A DNA stretch of 64,000 bases from Streptosporangium sp. NBC_01495 (lineage in GTDB: Bacteria > Actinomycetota > Actinomycetes > Streptosporangiales > Streptosporangiaceae). The translations under genes were made by a program, and so were the position numbers. Under the pieces are notes generated by a model. The model made no database searches. It worked only from the letters and a program-made list of their open reading frames with translations, and was not told the origin of the DNA. This document shows, in pieces, positions 43,080 to 51,637 of this stretch; within the stretch, counting starts at the first letter, position 1; the number at the start of each line of letters is the position of its first letter. The stretch spans positions 10,230,001 through 10,294,000 of the forward strand of contig NZ_CP109430.1 of NCBI RefSeq assembly GCF_036250735.1, written 5' to 3'.

Positions 43080-45734
43080 GTGCCAGCCAAGAACGGCAAC
43101 GCCGGCGGAACCCGCCTGGTGATCGTCGAGTCGCCTTCCAAGGCGAAGACCATCGCCGGGTACCTCGGCCGCGGCTACGTCGTGGAGTCCAGCATCGGGC
43201 ATATTCGCGATCTCCCCGAGAAGGCCGACGACATCCCCGAGAAGTACAAGGGGGAGTCCTGGGCACGCCTCGGCGTCAACGTGGATCACGAGTTCGAGCC
43301 GCTCTATGTCGTCAACCACGACAAGAAGGCGCAGGTGAGCAAGCTCAAGCAGCTGCTCAAGGACGCCGACGAGCTCTATCTCGCCACTGACGAGGACCGC
43401 GAGGGCGAGGCGATCGCCTGGCACCTTCGTGAGGTGCTCAATCCCAAGGTGCCGGTCCACCGCATGGTGTTCCACGAGATCACCCCGCGGGCGATCCAGG
43501 AGGCGGTGGCCAATCCCCGCACCCTGAACCTGAGACTGGTCGACGCCCAGGAGACCAGGCGCATCCTCGACCGCCTCTACGGCTACGAGGTCAGCCCGGT
43601 CCTGTGGAAGAAGGTCAAGCCCCGCCTGTCCGCCGGGCGCGTGCAGTCCGTGGCGACCCGGCTGGTCGTGGAGCGCGAGCGTGAGCGCCTCGCGTTCACC
43701 AGCGCGAGTTACTGGGACCTGCAGGCGCTGCTCGACACCGGCCGCGACGAGATCCCGCACGAGTTCACCGCCACGCTGACCGGCGTGGACGGCAAGCGCG
43801 TCGCCCAGGGCCGTGACTTCACGAGCAACGGCACCCTCAAGGGCGCCGACGTGCTCCACCTGGACGAGCAGGCCGCCCGCGCCCTCGCCGGGCGCCTGGC
43901 CGGTGTCTCGTACAAGGTCAGGTCTGTCGAGCGCAAGCCGTACACCCGCAAGCCGTACGCGCCGTTCAGGACGACCACGCTGCAGCAGGAGGCGAGCCGC
44001 AAGCTGGGCTTCTCCGCGAAGTCGACCATGCAGGTCGCCCAGCGCCTGTACGAGAACGGCTTCATCACCTACATGCGAACCGACAGCATCACGCTGTCGG
44101 AGACCGCCGTCGCGGCGGCCCGCAGCCAGGCCATCAAGCTGTACGGTGCGGCGTACGTGCCCGACAAGCCGCGCGTGTACGCCAGCAAGGTCAAGAACGC
44201 GCAGGAGGCGCACGAGGCGATCCGTCCCTCGGGCGAGGAGTTCCGCACGCCCGGCGAGACCGGGCTGAGCGGCGACATGTTCCGCCTGTACGAGCTGATC
44301 TGGCAGCGGACCGTGGCCTCCCAGATGAAGGACGCGGTCGGCGAGTCGGTCACCGTCAAGGTGGGCGGCACGTCCAGTTCGGGCGAGCGGGTCGAGTTCA
44401 CCGCCTCCGGCCGGACCATCACCTTCCACGGCTTCCTGAAGGCCTACGTCGAGGGCGCGGACGACCCGTCCACCGACCGGGACGACTCCGAGAAGCGCCT
44501 GCCGAACCTGACCGAGAACGACCCGCTCACCGCGTCCGCCCTCAACGTGCTGGCGCACGCGACCAAGCCGCCCGCGCGATACACCGAGGCGTCGCTGATC
44601 AAGGAGCTGGAAGACCGGGAGATCGGCCGCCCGTCGACGTACGCGTCGATCATCGGGACGATCCTGGACCGCGGATACGTCTTCAAGAAGGGGACGGCCC
44701 TGGTGCCGTCCTTCCTGGCGTTCGCGGTGGTCAACCTGCTGGAGCAGCACTTCGGGAACCTCGTCGACTACGACTTCACCGCCGACATGGAGAAGGTCCT
44801 CGACGACATCGCCAACGACAGGGCGGAGCGGCTGCCGGAGCTGCGCCGGTTCTACTTCGGCGCCGACGGTGACGAGGGCCTGAAGGAGATGGTCACCGAC
44901 CTCGGCGAGATCGACGCCAAGGAGATCAGCTCGTTCCCGATCAGGGGCACCGACATCATGATCCGGGTGGGCCGCTACGGCCCGTACCTGGACCGCGACG
45001 GCGCCCGGGTGAACGTGCCGGAGGACCTGGCCCCCGACGAGCTCACCGCCGAGAGGGCCGAGGAGCTGTTCTCCCGCCCGACGGGCGACCGGGAGCTGGG
45101 CAAGGACCCGGTGACCGGGCACGTGATCGTGGCCAAGGACGGGCGTTACGGTCCGTACGTCACGGAGATCCTTCCCGAGGAGGCGCCGCCGGCCGAGGGC
45201 GCCAAGAAGAAGACCAAGAAGGCCGACGTCGCCAAGCCGCGCACCGGATCACTGCTCAAGTCGATGTCCCTGGACACCATCACCCTTGAGGACGCGCTGA
45301 AGCTGCTGTCGCTGCCCCGGGTGCTCGGGATGATCGACGATCTGGAGGTCACCGCCCAGAACGGCAGGTTCGGGCCGTACGTCAAGAAGGGCACCGACTC
45401 GCGCTCGCTGGCGTCCGAGGAGGAGATGTTCACGGTCACCCTCGAGCGGGCCAAGGAGCTGTTCGCCCAGCCCAAGGCGAGGGGCAGGCAGGCCACCGCT
45501 GCGCCGCCGCTGCGCGAGCTGGGTGAGGACCCCGTCTCCAAGAAGCCGATCGTGGTGAAGGAGGGGCGGTTCGGGCCGTACGTCACCGACGGCGAGACCA
45601 ACGCCTCCCTGCGCAAGGGAGACGAGGTCGAGCAGATCACCACCGAGCGTGCCGCCGAGCTCCTCGCCGACCGCCGTGCGCGCGGCCCGGCGCCCAAGCG
45701 TCCCCGCACCACCCGGGCCAAGGCGAAGGCCTGA
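43080..45734 (+). CDS. topA: DNA topoisomerase I
   Basis: 884 residues from GTG 43080 (TAGGAAG upstream). The TOPRIM domain shows RLVIVESPSKAKTIAGYLG and LATDEDREGEAIAWHL, and the catalytic Tyr is ~331 in FITYMRTDSITL. The C-terminal part has four repeats of the GRYGPYV/GRFGPYV type found in actinobacterial enzymes in place of zinc ribbons, and ends with a Lys/Arg-rich tail. It relaxes negative supercoils and is essential. The divergent DUF5703 gene shares its upstream region. Confidence 0.97.
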   Translation: MPAKNGNAGGTRLVIVESPSKAKTIAGYLGRGYVVESSIGHIRDLPEKADDIPEKYKGESWARLGVNVDHEFEPLYVVNHDKKAQVSKLKQLLKDADELYLATDEDREGEAIAWHLREVLNPKVPVHRMVFHEITPRAIQEAVANPRTLNLRLVDAQETRRILDRLYGYEVSPVLWKKVKPRLSAGRVQSVATRLVVERERERLAFTSASYWDLQALLDTGRDEIPHEFTATLTGVDGKRVAQGRDFTSNGTLKGADVLHLDEQAARALAGRLAGVSYKVRSVERKPYTRKPYAPFRTTTLQQEASRKLGFSAKSTMQVAQRLYENGFITYMRTDSITLSETAVAAARSQAIKLYGAAYVPDKPRVYASKVKNAQEAHEAIRPSGEEFRTPGETGLSGDMFRLYELIWQRTVASQMKDAVGESVTVKVGGTSSSGERVEFTASGRTITFHGFLKAYVEGADDPSTDRDDSEKRLPNLTENDPLTASALNVLAHATKPPARYTEASLIKELEDREIGRPSTYASIIGTILDRGYVFKKGTALVPSFLAFAVVNLLEQHFGNLVDYDFTADMEKVLDDIANDRAERLPELRRFYFGADGDEGLKEMVTDLGEIDAKEISSFPIRGTDIMIRVGRYGPYLDRDGARVNVPEDLAPDELTAERAEELFSRPTGDRELGKDPVTGHVIVAKDGRYGPYVTEILPEEAPPAEGAKKKTKKADVAKPRTGSLLKSMSLDTITLEDALKLLSLPRVLGMIDDLEVTAQNGRFGPYVKKGTDSRSLASEEEMFTVTLERAKELFAQPKARGRQATAAPPLRELGEDPVSKKPIVVKEGRFGPYVTDGETNASLRKGDEVEQITTERAAELLADRRARGPAPKRPRTTRAKAKA

Positions 45735-45828
45735 CACCCCTGTTTCCAGGGTTCTGGGAACGCATTCGCCGTCCCGGGCGTTCTTCGGAGCGCACCGGGA
45801 ACGGCCGGTGGGGGTGCGGGAGGGGCGA

Positions 45829-47259
45829 GTGACGATCGTGGGCTTCGTGTCGCTGGTCGTCTGCGGGGTCACGCTGGTCCACTGTTACCTGTGGCATCGC
45901 CTGATCCGCTCGACCACGCGGCCCGGACGGACTCGCCGGGTGCTGACGTGGATTCTCGTCGGCCTGGCCGTGCTCGCCCCGGCGACGCTGGTCGCCTCCC
46001 GCAGCGAGTGGGGCCACTTCCTGGCGTGGCCGGGGTTCTTCTGGATCGCGGTGATGTTCTACCTCTTCGTGTTCCTGGTGATCCTGGAGATTCCCAGGGC
46101 CGCGGCCCTGATGGTCCTGCGCGGGGCGGAGCGCCGTGCGGAGCGCCGCTGGGTTCCGCCGGGAGTGGCCGCCAGAAGGGCGGATCGGGCCGCGCTCGTG
46201 GCCGCTCAGCCGGTGTCCGTCGTTCAGCCGGACGTCGCCGACCTGTCCGCCGTCCGGTCTGACATCGCCGACCTGTCTGCCGTCCGATCCGACGTCGCCG
46301 ACCGGTCCGTGTCCGAGGCGGAGTCCGAGATCGGTGGTGTGATCGTCGTTCCGGGTGCCGGGGACGCGCGGCGCGCCGGAGGGCCCGCGGGCGGGCCGAA
46401 CGGGCCGGGCGGGATGAGCAGGAGGCTGTTCATCGCCCGTACGGCCGCGGTCGCCGCCGGGGCGGGTGCGCTGGGCACGGTCGGGTTCGGGGTCAGGACG
46501 GCTCTGGGCGACCCGGTGATCGAGCCGGCCAAGGTCGTGCTGCCCAGGCTGGATCCGCGCCTGAGCGGCCTGCGGTTCGCGGTGGTCAGCGACATCCACC
46601 TGGGCCCGCTCACCGGTACGGAGCACACCCGGCGTATCGTCCGCATGATCAACTCGCTGGAGGCCGACGTGGTCGCCATCGTCGGCGACCTGGTCGACGG
46701 CACGGTGGCCGAGCTCGGCCCGCTGGCCGGGCCGCTGAAGGATCTCGAATCCCGCTACGGCGCCTACTTCGTCACCGGCAACCACGAGTACTACACCGCC
46801 AACGGCCCGCAGGAGTGGATCGAGGAGCTGCGCGGGCTCGGCATCCGCCCTCTCGGCAACGAGCGCGTCGAGATCGCCCATGGGGGAGCCGTGCTCGACC
46901 TCGCCGGGGTCAACGACCTCGGCGGCATCGTCTCGGGTGACGGCCCCGACTTCGAGCGGGCGCTGGGCGGCGACCGCGACCGCTCCCGGTCCACCGTCCT
47001 GCTCGCCCACCAGCCGGTCCAGGCCGTCCAGGCGGCCGCGTACGGCGTGGACCTCCAGCTGTCCGGGCACACGCACGGTGGCCAGATGGTCCCCTTCAAC
47101 CTGGTCATCCCGATGCAGCAGCCGGTCGTCTCCGGCCTCGGCGAGGTGGACGGCACCCAGGTGTACGTGACGCGGGGCGCGGGCTTCTGGGGACCGCCGG
47201 TTCGGGTGGGCGCTCCCCCCGAGATCACCCTTCTGGAAGTCCGCCACGAGCGGTCCTAG
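45829..47259 (+). CDS. Membrane-anchored metallophosphoesterase (calcineurin-like)
   Basis: 476 residues. Several N-terminal membrane helices (VGFVSLVVCGVTLVHCYLW; RVLTWILVGLAVLAPATLV; FFWIAVMFYLFVFLVILE) precede a linker with an internal tandem repeat (DVADLSAVRSDIADLSAVRS) and a twin-Arg-like segment (SRRLFIARTAAVAAGAG). The phosphoesterase domain carries VVSDIHLGPL (Asp, His), VGDLVDG, GNHEYY, LAHQP and SGHTHGGQ, a full set of metal ligands. GTG 45829 has GGGAGGGG upstream. The domain is probably outside the membrane; the substrate is unknown. Confidence 0.88.
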   Translation: MTIVGFVSLVVCGVTLVHCYLWHRLIRSTTRPGRTRRVLTWILVGLAVLAPATLVASRSEWGHFLAWPGFFWIAVMFYLFVFLVILEIPRAAALMVLRGAERRAERRWVPPGVAARRADRAALVAAQPVSVVQPDVADLSAVRSDIADLSAVRSDVADRSVSEAESEIGGVIVVPGAGDARRAGGPAGGPNGPGGMSRRLFIARTAAVAAGAGALGTVGFGVRTALGDPVIEPAKVVLPRLDPRLSGLRFAVVSDIHLGPLTGTEHTRRIVRMINSLEADVVAIVGDLVDGTVAELGPLAGPLKDLESRYGAYFVTGNHEYYTANGPQEWIEELRGLGIRPLGNERVEIAHGGAVLDLAGVNDLGGIVSGDGPDFERALGGDRDRSRSTVLLAHQPVQAVQAAAYGVDLQLSGHTHGGQMVPFNLVIPMQQPVVSGLGEVDGTQVYVTRGAGFWGPPVRVGAPPEITLLEVRHERS

Positions 47260-47293
47260 GAGCTCCGCGGCGAACAACGACCCCGGGAACCCC

Positions 47294-47410
47294 GGAACGA
47301 GCAACCCTGGGGACGCCGGAACGAGCAACCCTGGGGACGCCGGAACGAGCAACCCTGGGGACGCCGGAACGAGCAACCCCGGGAACCCCGCCACGAGCAA
47401 CTCTGGAAAC
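47294..47410. repeat. 24-bp tandem repeat
   Basis: Four nearly perfect units GGAACGAGCAACCCTGGGGA+CGCC start at 47294, 47318, 47342 and 47366. A degenerate fifth follows at 47390. They lie just downstream of the phosphoesterase gene. Confidence 0.85.
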
Positions 47411-47551
47411 AGCCGTACCGGGCGCTTCTTTTCGCGGGTGTGACCTGCGAGGTGCGGGGCGGACGTATTACCCTCATGCGACGGGCAGCCGGGCGTTTCC
47501 GCCTGGCTCATGTTTTCCCCAGCCCAGCGAGCATCTGGATACGCTGACACT

Positions 47552-49612
47552 ATGACCACCCCTGGCCGGAGCACCGCGCGACGCAAGACTCCCCACGTGC
47601 TGGCCAACGCCCCGTTCCGCAAGCTGTGGACGGCGATGTCGGTGTGCAGTCTGGGAGACTGGCTCAACCTCCTGGCGCTGACCGCCCTGGCGGGCAATCT
47701 CACCGCGGCGTCGGGCTACACGGCCCAGAGCCTGGCCATCGGCGGTGTCTTCGTGGCGAAGATGCTCCCGGCCATCCTGCTGGGCCCGCTCGCGGGCGCG
47801 TTCGCCGACCGGTTCGACCGGCGGCTGACGATGTTCTTCTGCGACCTCCTGCGCTTCGCGCTGGTGCTGTCGATCCCGCTGATCGGCAGCTACCAGTGGG
47901 TGATCATCGCCACGTTCATGGTCGAGTGCGTCAACCTCTTCTGGGTCCCGGCCAAGGACGCCACGGTGCCCAACCTGGTGCCCAAGGAGCGGCTGGAGGA
48001 GGCCAACCAGCTCAACCTCCTGGTCACGTACGGCACCGCGCCCATCGCCGCGCTGTTGTTCGCGCTGCTGTCGGTCGTCGACGACGTCCTGGGCAGGCTG
48101 GTGCCGTTCCTCGCCCAGCGCGAGACCTACCTGGCGCTGTTCATCAACGCGCTCGCGTACCTGGTCTCGGCCGTGATCATCTTCTCGCTCAAGGACATCC
48201 CGAGGAACGGCGCGCGGGCCGCCTCCGCGCCGTCGGTGCTGCGGCAGATCTTCGAGGGCTGGCGGTTCGTCGGCGGCAACCGGCTGATCCGCGGTCTGAT
48301 CATCGGCATGCTGGGCGCGTTCGCCGCCGGTGGCGCGGTGGTCGGGGTGGCCAAGATCTACGTGGACGCGCTGGGCGGCGGCGACGCGGCGTACGGCGTG
48401 GTCTTCGGCGCGGTTTTCGTCGGTATGGCGTCCGGCATGTTCTTCGGGCCCAAGCTGCTGAGGGAGCTGTCGCGGCGCAGGCTGTTCGGCCTGGCGATCG
48501 TGGTGGCCGGGCTGGTCCTCGTGGCGGTCGCGCTCGTCCACAACCTGGTGATCGTCGTCCTGCTGACCGTGCTGCTCGGCGCGTGCGCGGGAATCGCCTG
48601 GATCATCGGCTACACCATGATCGGGCTGGAGGTGGACGACAACCTGCGGGGCCGTACGTTCTCCTTCCTGCAGTCGCTCGCCCGGGTGACCCTGCTGCTG
48701 GTGGTCGCGGTCGCGCCGACCCTCGCGGGCCTGTTCGGCGAGCACCAGATCAGGGTCGGCCCGGATCCGGTCTACCGGTTCGACGGCTCGAACCTGGTGC
48801 TGCTGGTCGGCGGGCTGCTCGCGGTGATCGTCGGGATCGTGGCCCTGCGGCAGATGGACGACCGCAGGGGCGTCTCGATCGTCGCCGACCTGTTCGCCGC
48901 GGTGCGCGGCGAGCGGTTCGCCCCCGAGAGCGCCGAGCAGGGGCGCGGGATGTTCATCGCGTTCGAGGGCGGCGAGGGGTCGGGGAAGACCACCCAGTCC
49001 AGGTTGCTGGCGATCTGGCTGCGTGACCAGGGCTTCGACGTCGTGCAGACCCGTGAGCCCGGATCGACCAAGGTGGGGATGCGGCTGCGGGCGATCCTGC
49101 TCGACGCGGTGCACCAGGGGCTGTCCGCGAGGTCCGAGGCGCTGCTGTACGCGGCCGACCGGGCCGAGCACGTGGAGAAGGTCATCCGCCCGGCCCTGTA
49201 CCGGGGTTCGATGGTGATCTCCGATCGCTACGTCGACTCGTCGCTCGCCTACCAGGGCGCGGGCCGGGCCCTGGACACCGAGGACGTCACGAGGATCAAC
49301 AGCTGGGCCACCGGCGGGCTCGTCCCCGACCTCACCGTGCTCATCGACACCCCGCCGTCGGTGGGACTGGCCCGGCTGGGCGGGGCCGCCGACCGTATCG
49401 AGTCGGAGCCCCTGGAGTTCCACGAGCGCGTCCGCCGCGAGTTCCGGGCGCTGGCCGCCGCCGAGCCCGACCGCTACCTGGTCGTCGACGGGACCCTGCC
49501 CCAGAACCAGATCTCCCTGGTCATCCACGACCGGGTCCGCGAGATCCTGCCCGATCCGGTGCCGCAGGAGTCGGAGGACGTCACCGGGACCATGCCCGCG
49601 ATCCGCGACTGA
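47552..49612 (+). CDS. tmk: MFS transporter-thymidylate kinase fusion
   Basis: 686 residues. The first ~440 are a 12-helix major-facilitator domain (FADRFDRRLTMFFCDLLRF is the loop 2-3 motif; FWVPAKDATVPNLVPKERL follows). From residue ~467 a complete dTMP kinase begins: FIAFEGGEGSGKTTQSRLL (P-loop), TREPGSTKVG, SDRYVDSSLAYQGAGR, and a C-terminus shorter than in E. coli. dTMP kinase makes dTDP for DNA synthesis. Such MFS fusions are known in actinobacteria, so this is not a cloning artefact. ATG 47552 is the likely start. holB follows, as is usual. Confidence 0.92.
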   Translation: MTTPGRSTARRKTPHVLANAPFRKLWTAMSVCSLGDWLNLLALTALAGNLTAASGYTAQSLAIGGVFVAKMLPAILLGPLAGAFADRFDRRLTMFFCDLLRFALVLSIPLIGSYQWVIIATFMVECVNLFWVPAKDATVPNLVPKERLEEANQLNLLVTYGTAPIAALLFALLSVVDDVLGRLVPFLAQRETYLALFINALAYLVSAVIIFSLKDIPRNGARAASAPSVLRQIFEGWRFVGGNRLIRGLIIGMLGAFAAGGAVVGVAKIYVDALGGGDAAYGVVFGAVFVGMASGMFFGPKLLRELSRRRLFGLAIVVAGLVLVAVALVHNLVIVVLLTVLLGACAGIAWIIGYTMIGLEVDDNLRGRTFSFLQSLARVTLLLVVAVAPTLAGLFGEHQIRVGPDPVYRFDGSNLVLLVGGLLAVIVGIVALRQMDDRRGVSIVADLFAAVRGERFAPESAEQGRGMFIAFEGGEGSGKTTQSRLLAIWLRDQGFDVVQTREPGSTKVGMRLRAILLDAVHQGLSARSEALLYAADRAEHVEKVIRPALYRGSMVISDRYVDSSLAYQGAGRALDTEDVTRINSWATGGLVPDLTVLIDTPPSVGLARLGGAADRIESEPLEFHERVRREFRALAAAEPDRYLVVDGTLPQNQISLVIHDRVREILPDPVPQESEDVTGTMPAIRD

Positions 49613-49760
49613 GCCAGCGTTCCCGGTGGTGGTCGGCACGGTGTGTCCGTACCGGGCCGGGAGCGCGATCGGCGGCTGAGCCAGCGTTCCCGATGGTGGT
49701 CGGCACGGTGCGTCCGTAACGGGCCGGGAGCGCGATCCGCGACTGAGCCCGCGTCCCCGA
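49611..49760. repeat. 67-bp tandem duplication after tmk
   Basis: A unit beginning TGAGCCAGCGTTCCCG, which includes the tmk stop, recurs at 49678 with a few changes and partially at 49745 (TGAGCCCGCGTCCCCGA). The unit contains GTGGTCGGCACGGTG. It occupies the tmk-holB gap. Confidence 0.85.
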
Positions 49761-49776
49761 CGGTAGGTTGGGGGGC

Positions 49777-50958
49777 GTGGGAGTCTTTGATGATCTTGTG
49801 GGGCAGGAGCGGGCCGCCGCGACGCTCCGCCGGGCGGCGGCGGCCGGGGCCGACCTGCTGGCCGGGGGGCGCGGTGCCGGGATGACCCACGCGTGGCTGT
49901 TCACCGGGCCGCCCGGGTCCGGGCGCGAGGAGGCCGCGCGGGCGTTCACCGCCGCGCTGTTCTGCCCCGACCAGGGGTGCGGCCACTGCGACATGTGCCA
50001 CCAGGTGGCGGTCGGCTCCCACCCCGACCTGGAGATCGTCCGCCCGCAGGGGCTCTCGTACGGCATCAAGGACACCCGGCGGCTCATTCTGCGCGCGGCC
50101 GGGGCGCCGACGCTGGGCCGCTGGCGGGTCGTGCTGTTCGAGGACGCCGACCGGGCGACCGAGGGGGCGTCCAACGCGCTGCTCAAGGCGATCGAGGAGC
50201 CGCCGCCGAAGACGGTGTGGCTGCTCTGCGCGCCCTCCCCGGACGACATGATGATCACCATCAGGTCCCGCTGCAGGCTCGTCACGCTCGTCACCCCGCC
50301 CACCGCGGCGGTCGCCCACGTGCTGGCCACGCGCGAGAACGTGCCGCCGACGATGGCGGAGTTCGCCGCCAGGGCCGCCCAGGGGCACATCGACCGCGCC
50401 CGCAGGCTGGCCCTGGACGGGGAGGCGCGTGCGCGCCGCGAGGCGGTGCTGTCCATCCCCCGGTCGCTCACCGGCGTCGGGGAGTGCGTGATGGCCGCCG
50501 AGCGGCTGGTGAAGACCGCCGAGGACGAGGCCGCCGCGGTCACCGCGGTGCTGAACGAGTCGGAGATCACCGAGCTGCGCCAGGTCTACGGCGAGGGCTC
50601 TACGGGCAAGGGGCTCAACAGGGGCCTGATCCGCGGCGGTGCCGGGGCGCTCAAGGATCTTGAGGATCGGCAGAAGTCCCGGGCGACCCGCACCAAGCGC
50701 GACGTCATCGACGCGTCCCTGCTCGACCTGGTGGCGTTCTACCGCGACGTGCTGGCGGTGCAGTTCGGCGCGCACGTGGAACTGGCCAGCGAGGACCGCC
50801 GCGCCGACCTGGACGACCTGGCCCGCGCCTCCACGCCGGAGGACACCCTGCGCAGGATCGACGCGATCATGCGCTGCCGGAGGCGGCTGGCGTCCAACGT
50901 CAGCCCGCAGATGGCGGTCGAGTCGATGACCATCTCCCTGCACCGGCCCCGGCTCTGA
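49777..50958 (+). CDS. holB: DNA polymerase III delta' subunit
   Basis: 393 residues. VFDDLVGQERAAATLRRAA opens an AAA+ clamp-loader domain. The altered Walker A GPPGSGREEAAR fits the non-hydrolysing delta' subunit, a four-Cys zinc module (FCPDQGCGHCDMCH) follows, and NALLKAIEEPPPKTVW is the sensor region. The C-terminal helical domain ends with residues typical of actinobacterial delta'. GTG 49777 is preceded by a G-rich ribosome site; TTG 49768 is an alternative. It loads the beta clamp with the gamma complex. Confidence 0.93.
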   Translation: MGVFDDLVGQERAAATLRRAAAAGADLLAGGRGAGMTHAWLFTGPPGSGREEAARAFTAALFCPDQGCGHCDMCHQVAVGSHPDLEIVRPQGLSYGIKDTRRLILRAAGAPTLGRWRVVLFEDADRATEGASNALLKAIEEPPPKTVWLLCAPSPDDMMITIRSRCRLVTLVTPPTAAVAHVLATRENVPPTMAEFAARAAQGHIDRARRLALDGEARARREAVLSIPRSLTGVGECVMAAERLVKTAEDEAAAVTAVLNESEITELRQVYGEGSTGKGLNRGLIRGGAGALKDLEDRQKSRATRTKRDVIDASLLDLVAFYRDVLAVQFGAHVELASEDRRADLDDLARASTPEDTLRRIDAIMRCRRRLASNVSPQMAVESMTISLHRPRL

Positions 50959-51115
50959 ACCGGTCTCGTCCCCGAGCCTCGTACCGGGCTTGACCTCGGG
51001 TTGGGCGGGCCTCGGTTCCACGTCGGGCCGGGCCGGTGCTGAGCCGTGCCGGCCTCGACTTCGATCCGGTTCGTGACGGGAGGCAACCCGGGGGCGGTTT
51101 CCGCGTCTCTTGGTC

Positions 51116-51637
51116 ATGCAACCCGAAACGTTGGGCGTGGGCAGACCCGAGCCCGCTGAGACGATCAGCGGGCTCTACGCCGGGCACGCGCTAGGGCTGA
51201 CCCGGCTGGCCCTGCTCATGATCGGGGATCGCGAGTCCGCCGAGGACGTGGTGCAGGAGGCGTTCCTCGGTCTCCATCGCCGGTTCGGCCGGCTGAGGGA
51301 TCCGGAGAAGGCACTCGTCTATCTGCGCAGTGCCGTGTTGAACAACGCGCGCACCGTGCTGCGTCGCAGGCGGCTGCCCTCGTGGTTCGCCGGGACGTAC
51401 ACGCCGCCCGTCTGGTCGGCCGAGTCCGAGGCGATGCTCGGCGACGAGCGCCGGGCGGTCGTCGAGGCTCTCCACCGGTTGCCGCGCCGGCAGCGCGAGG
51501 TGCTGCTGCTGCGCTTCTACGCGGACCTGTCGGAGGACGAGACCGCCAGGGCCATGGGGATCAGTCGCGGCACCGTCAAGTCCACCACGCATCGGGCGCT
51601 GAACGCGCTCGGCCGTCTCCTGGGGGATAACCAGTGA
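51116..51637 (+). CDS. ECF-family RNA polymerase sigma factor (SigE-like), first copy
   Basis: 173 residues. Region 2 is LALLMIGDRESAEDVVQEAF, region 4 is HRLPRRQREVLLLRFYADLS, and its HTH is EDETARAMGISRGTVKSTTH, as in SigE/SigJ-like sigma70 family proteins of actinomycetes. ATG 51116 is preferred over TTG 51110. The stop overlaps the start of the membrane partner, an arrangement typical of sigma/anti-sigma pairs. A clear paralogue lies at 55301. Confidence 0.9.
   Translation: MQPETLGVGRPEPAETISGLYAGHALGLTRLALLMIGDRESAEDVVQEAFLGLHRRFGRLRDPEKALVYLRSAVLNNARTVLRRRRLPSWFAGTYTPPVWSAESEAMLGDERRAVVEALHRLPRRQREVLLLRFYADLSEDETARAMGISRGTVKSTTHRALNALGRLLGDNQ

Noticed and set aside
42963-45122. 719-residue minus-strand frame opposite topA
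   Set aside because: topA is unmistakable on the plus strand, and this translation has no recognisable domain.
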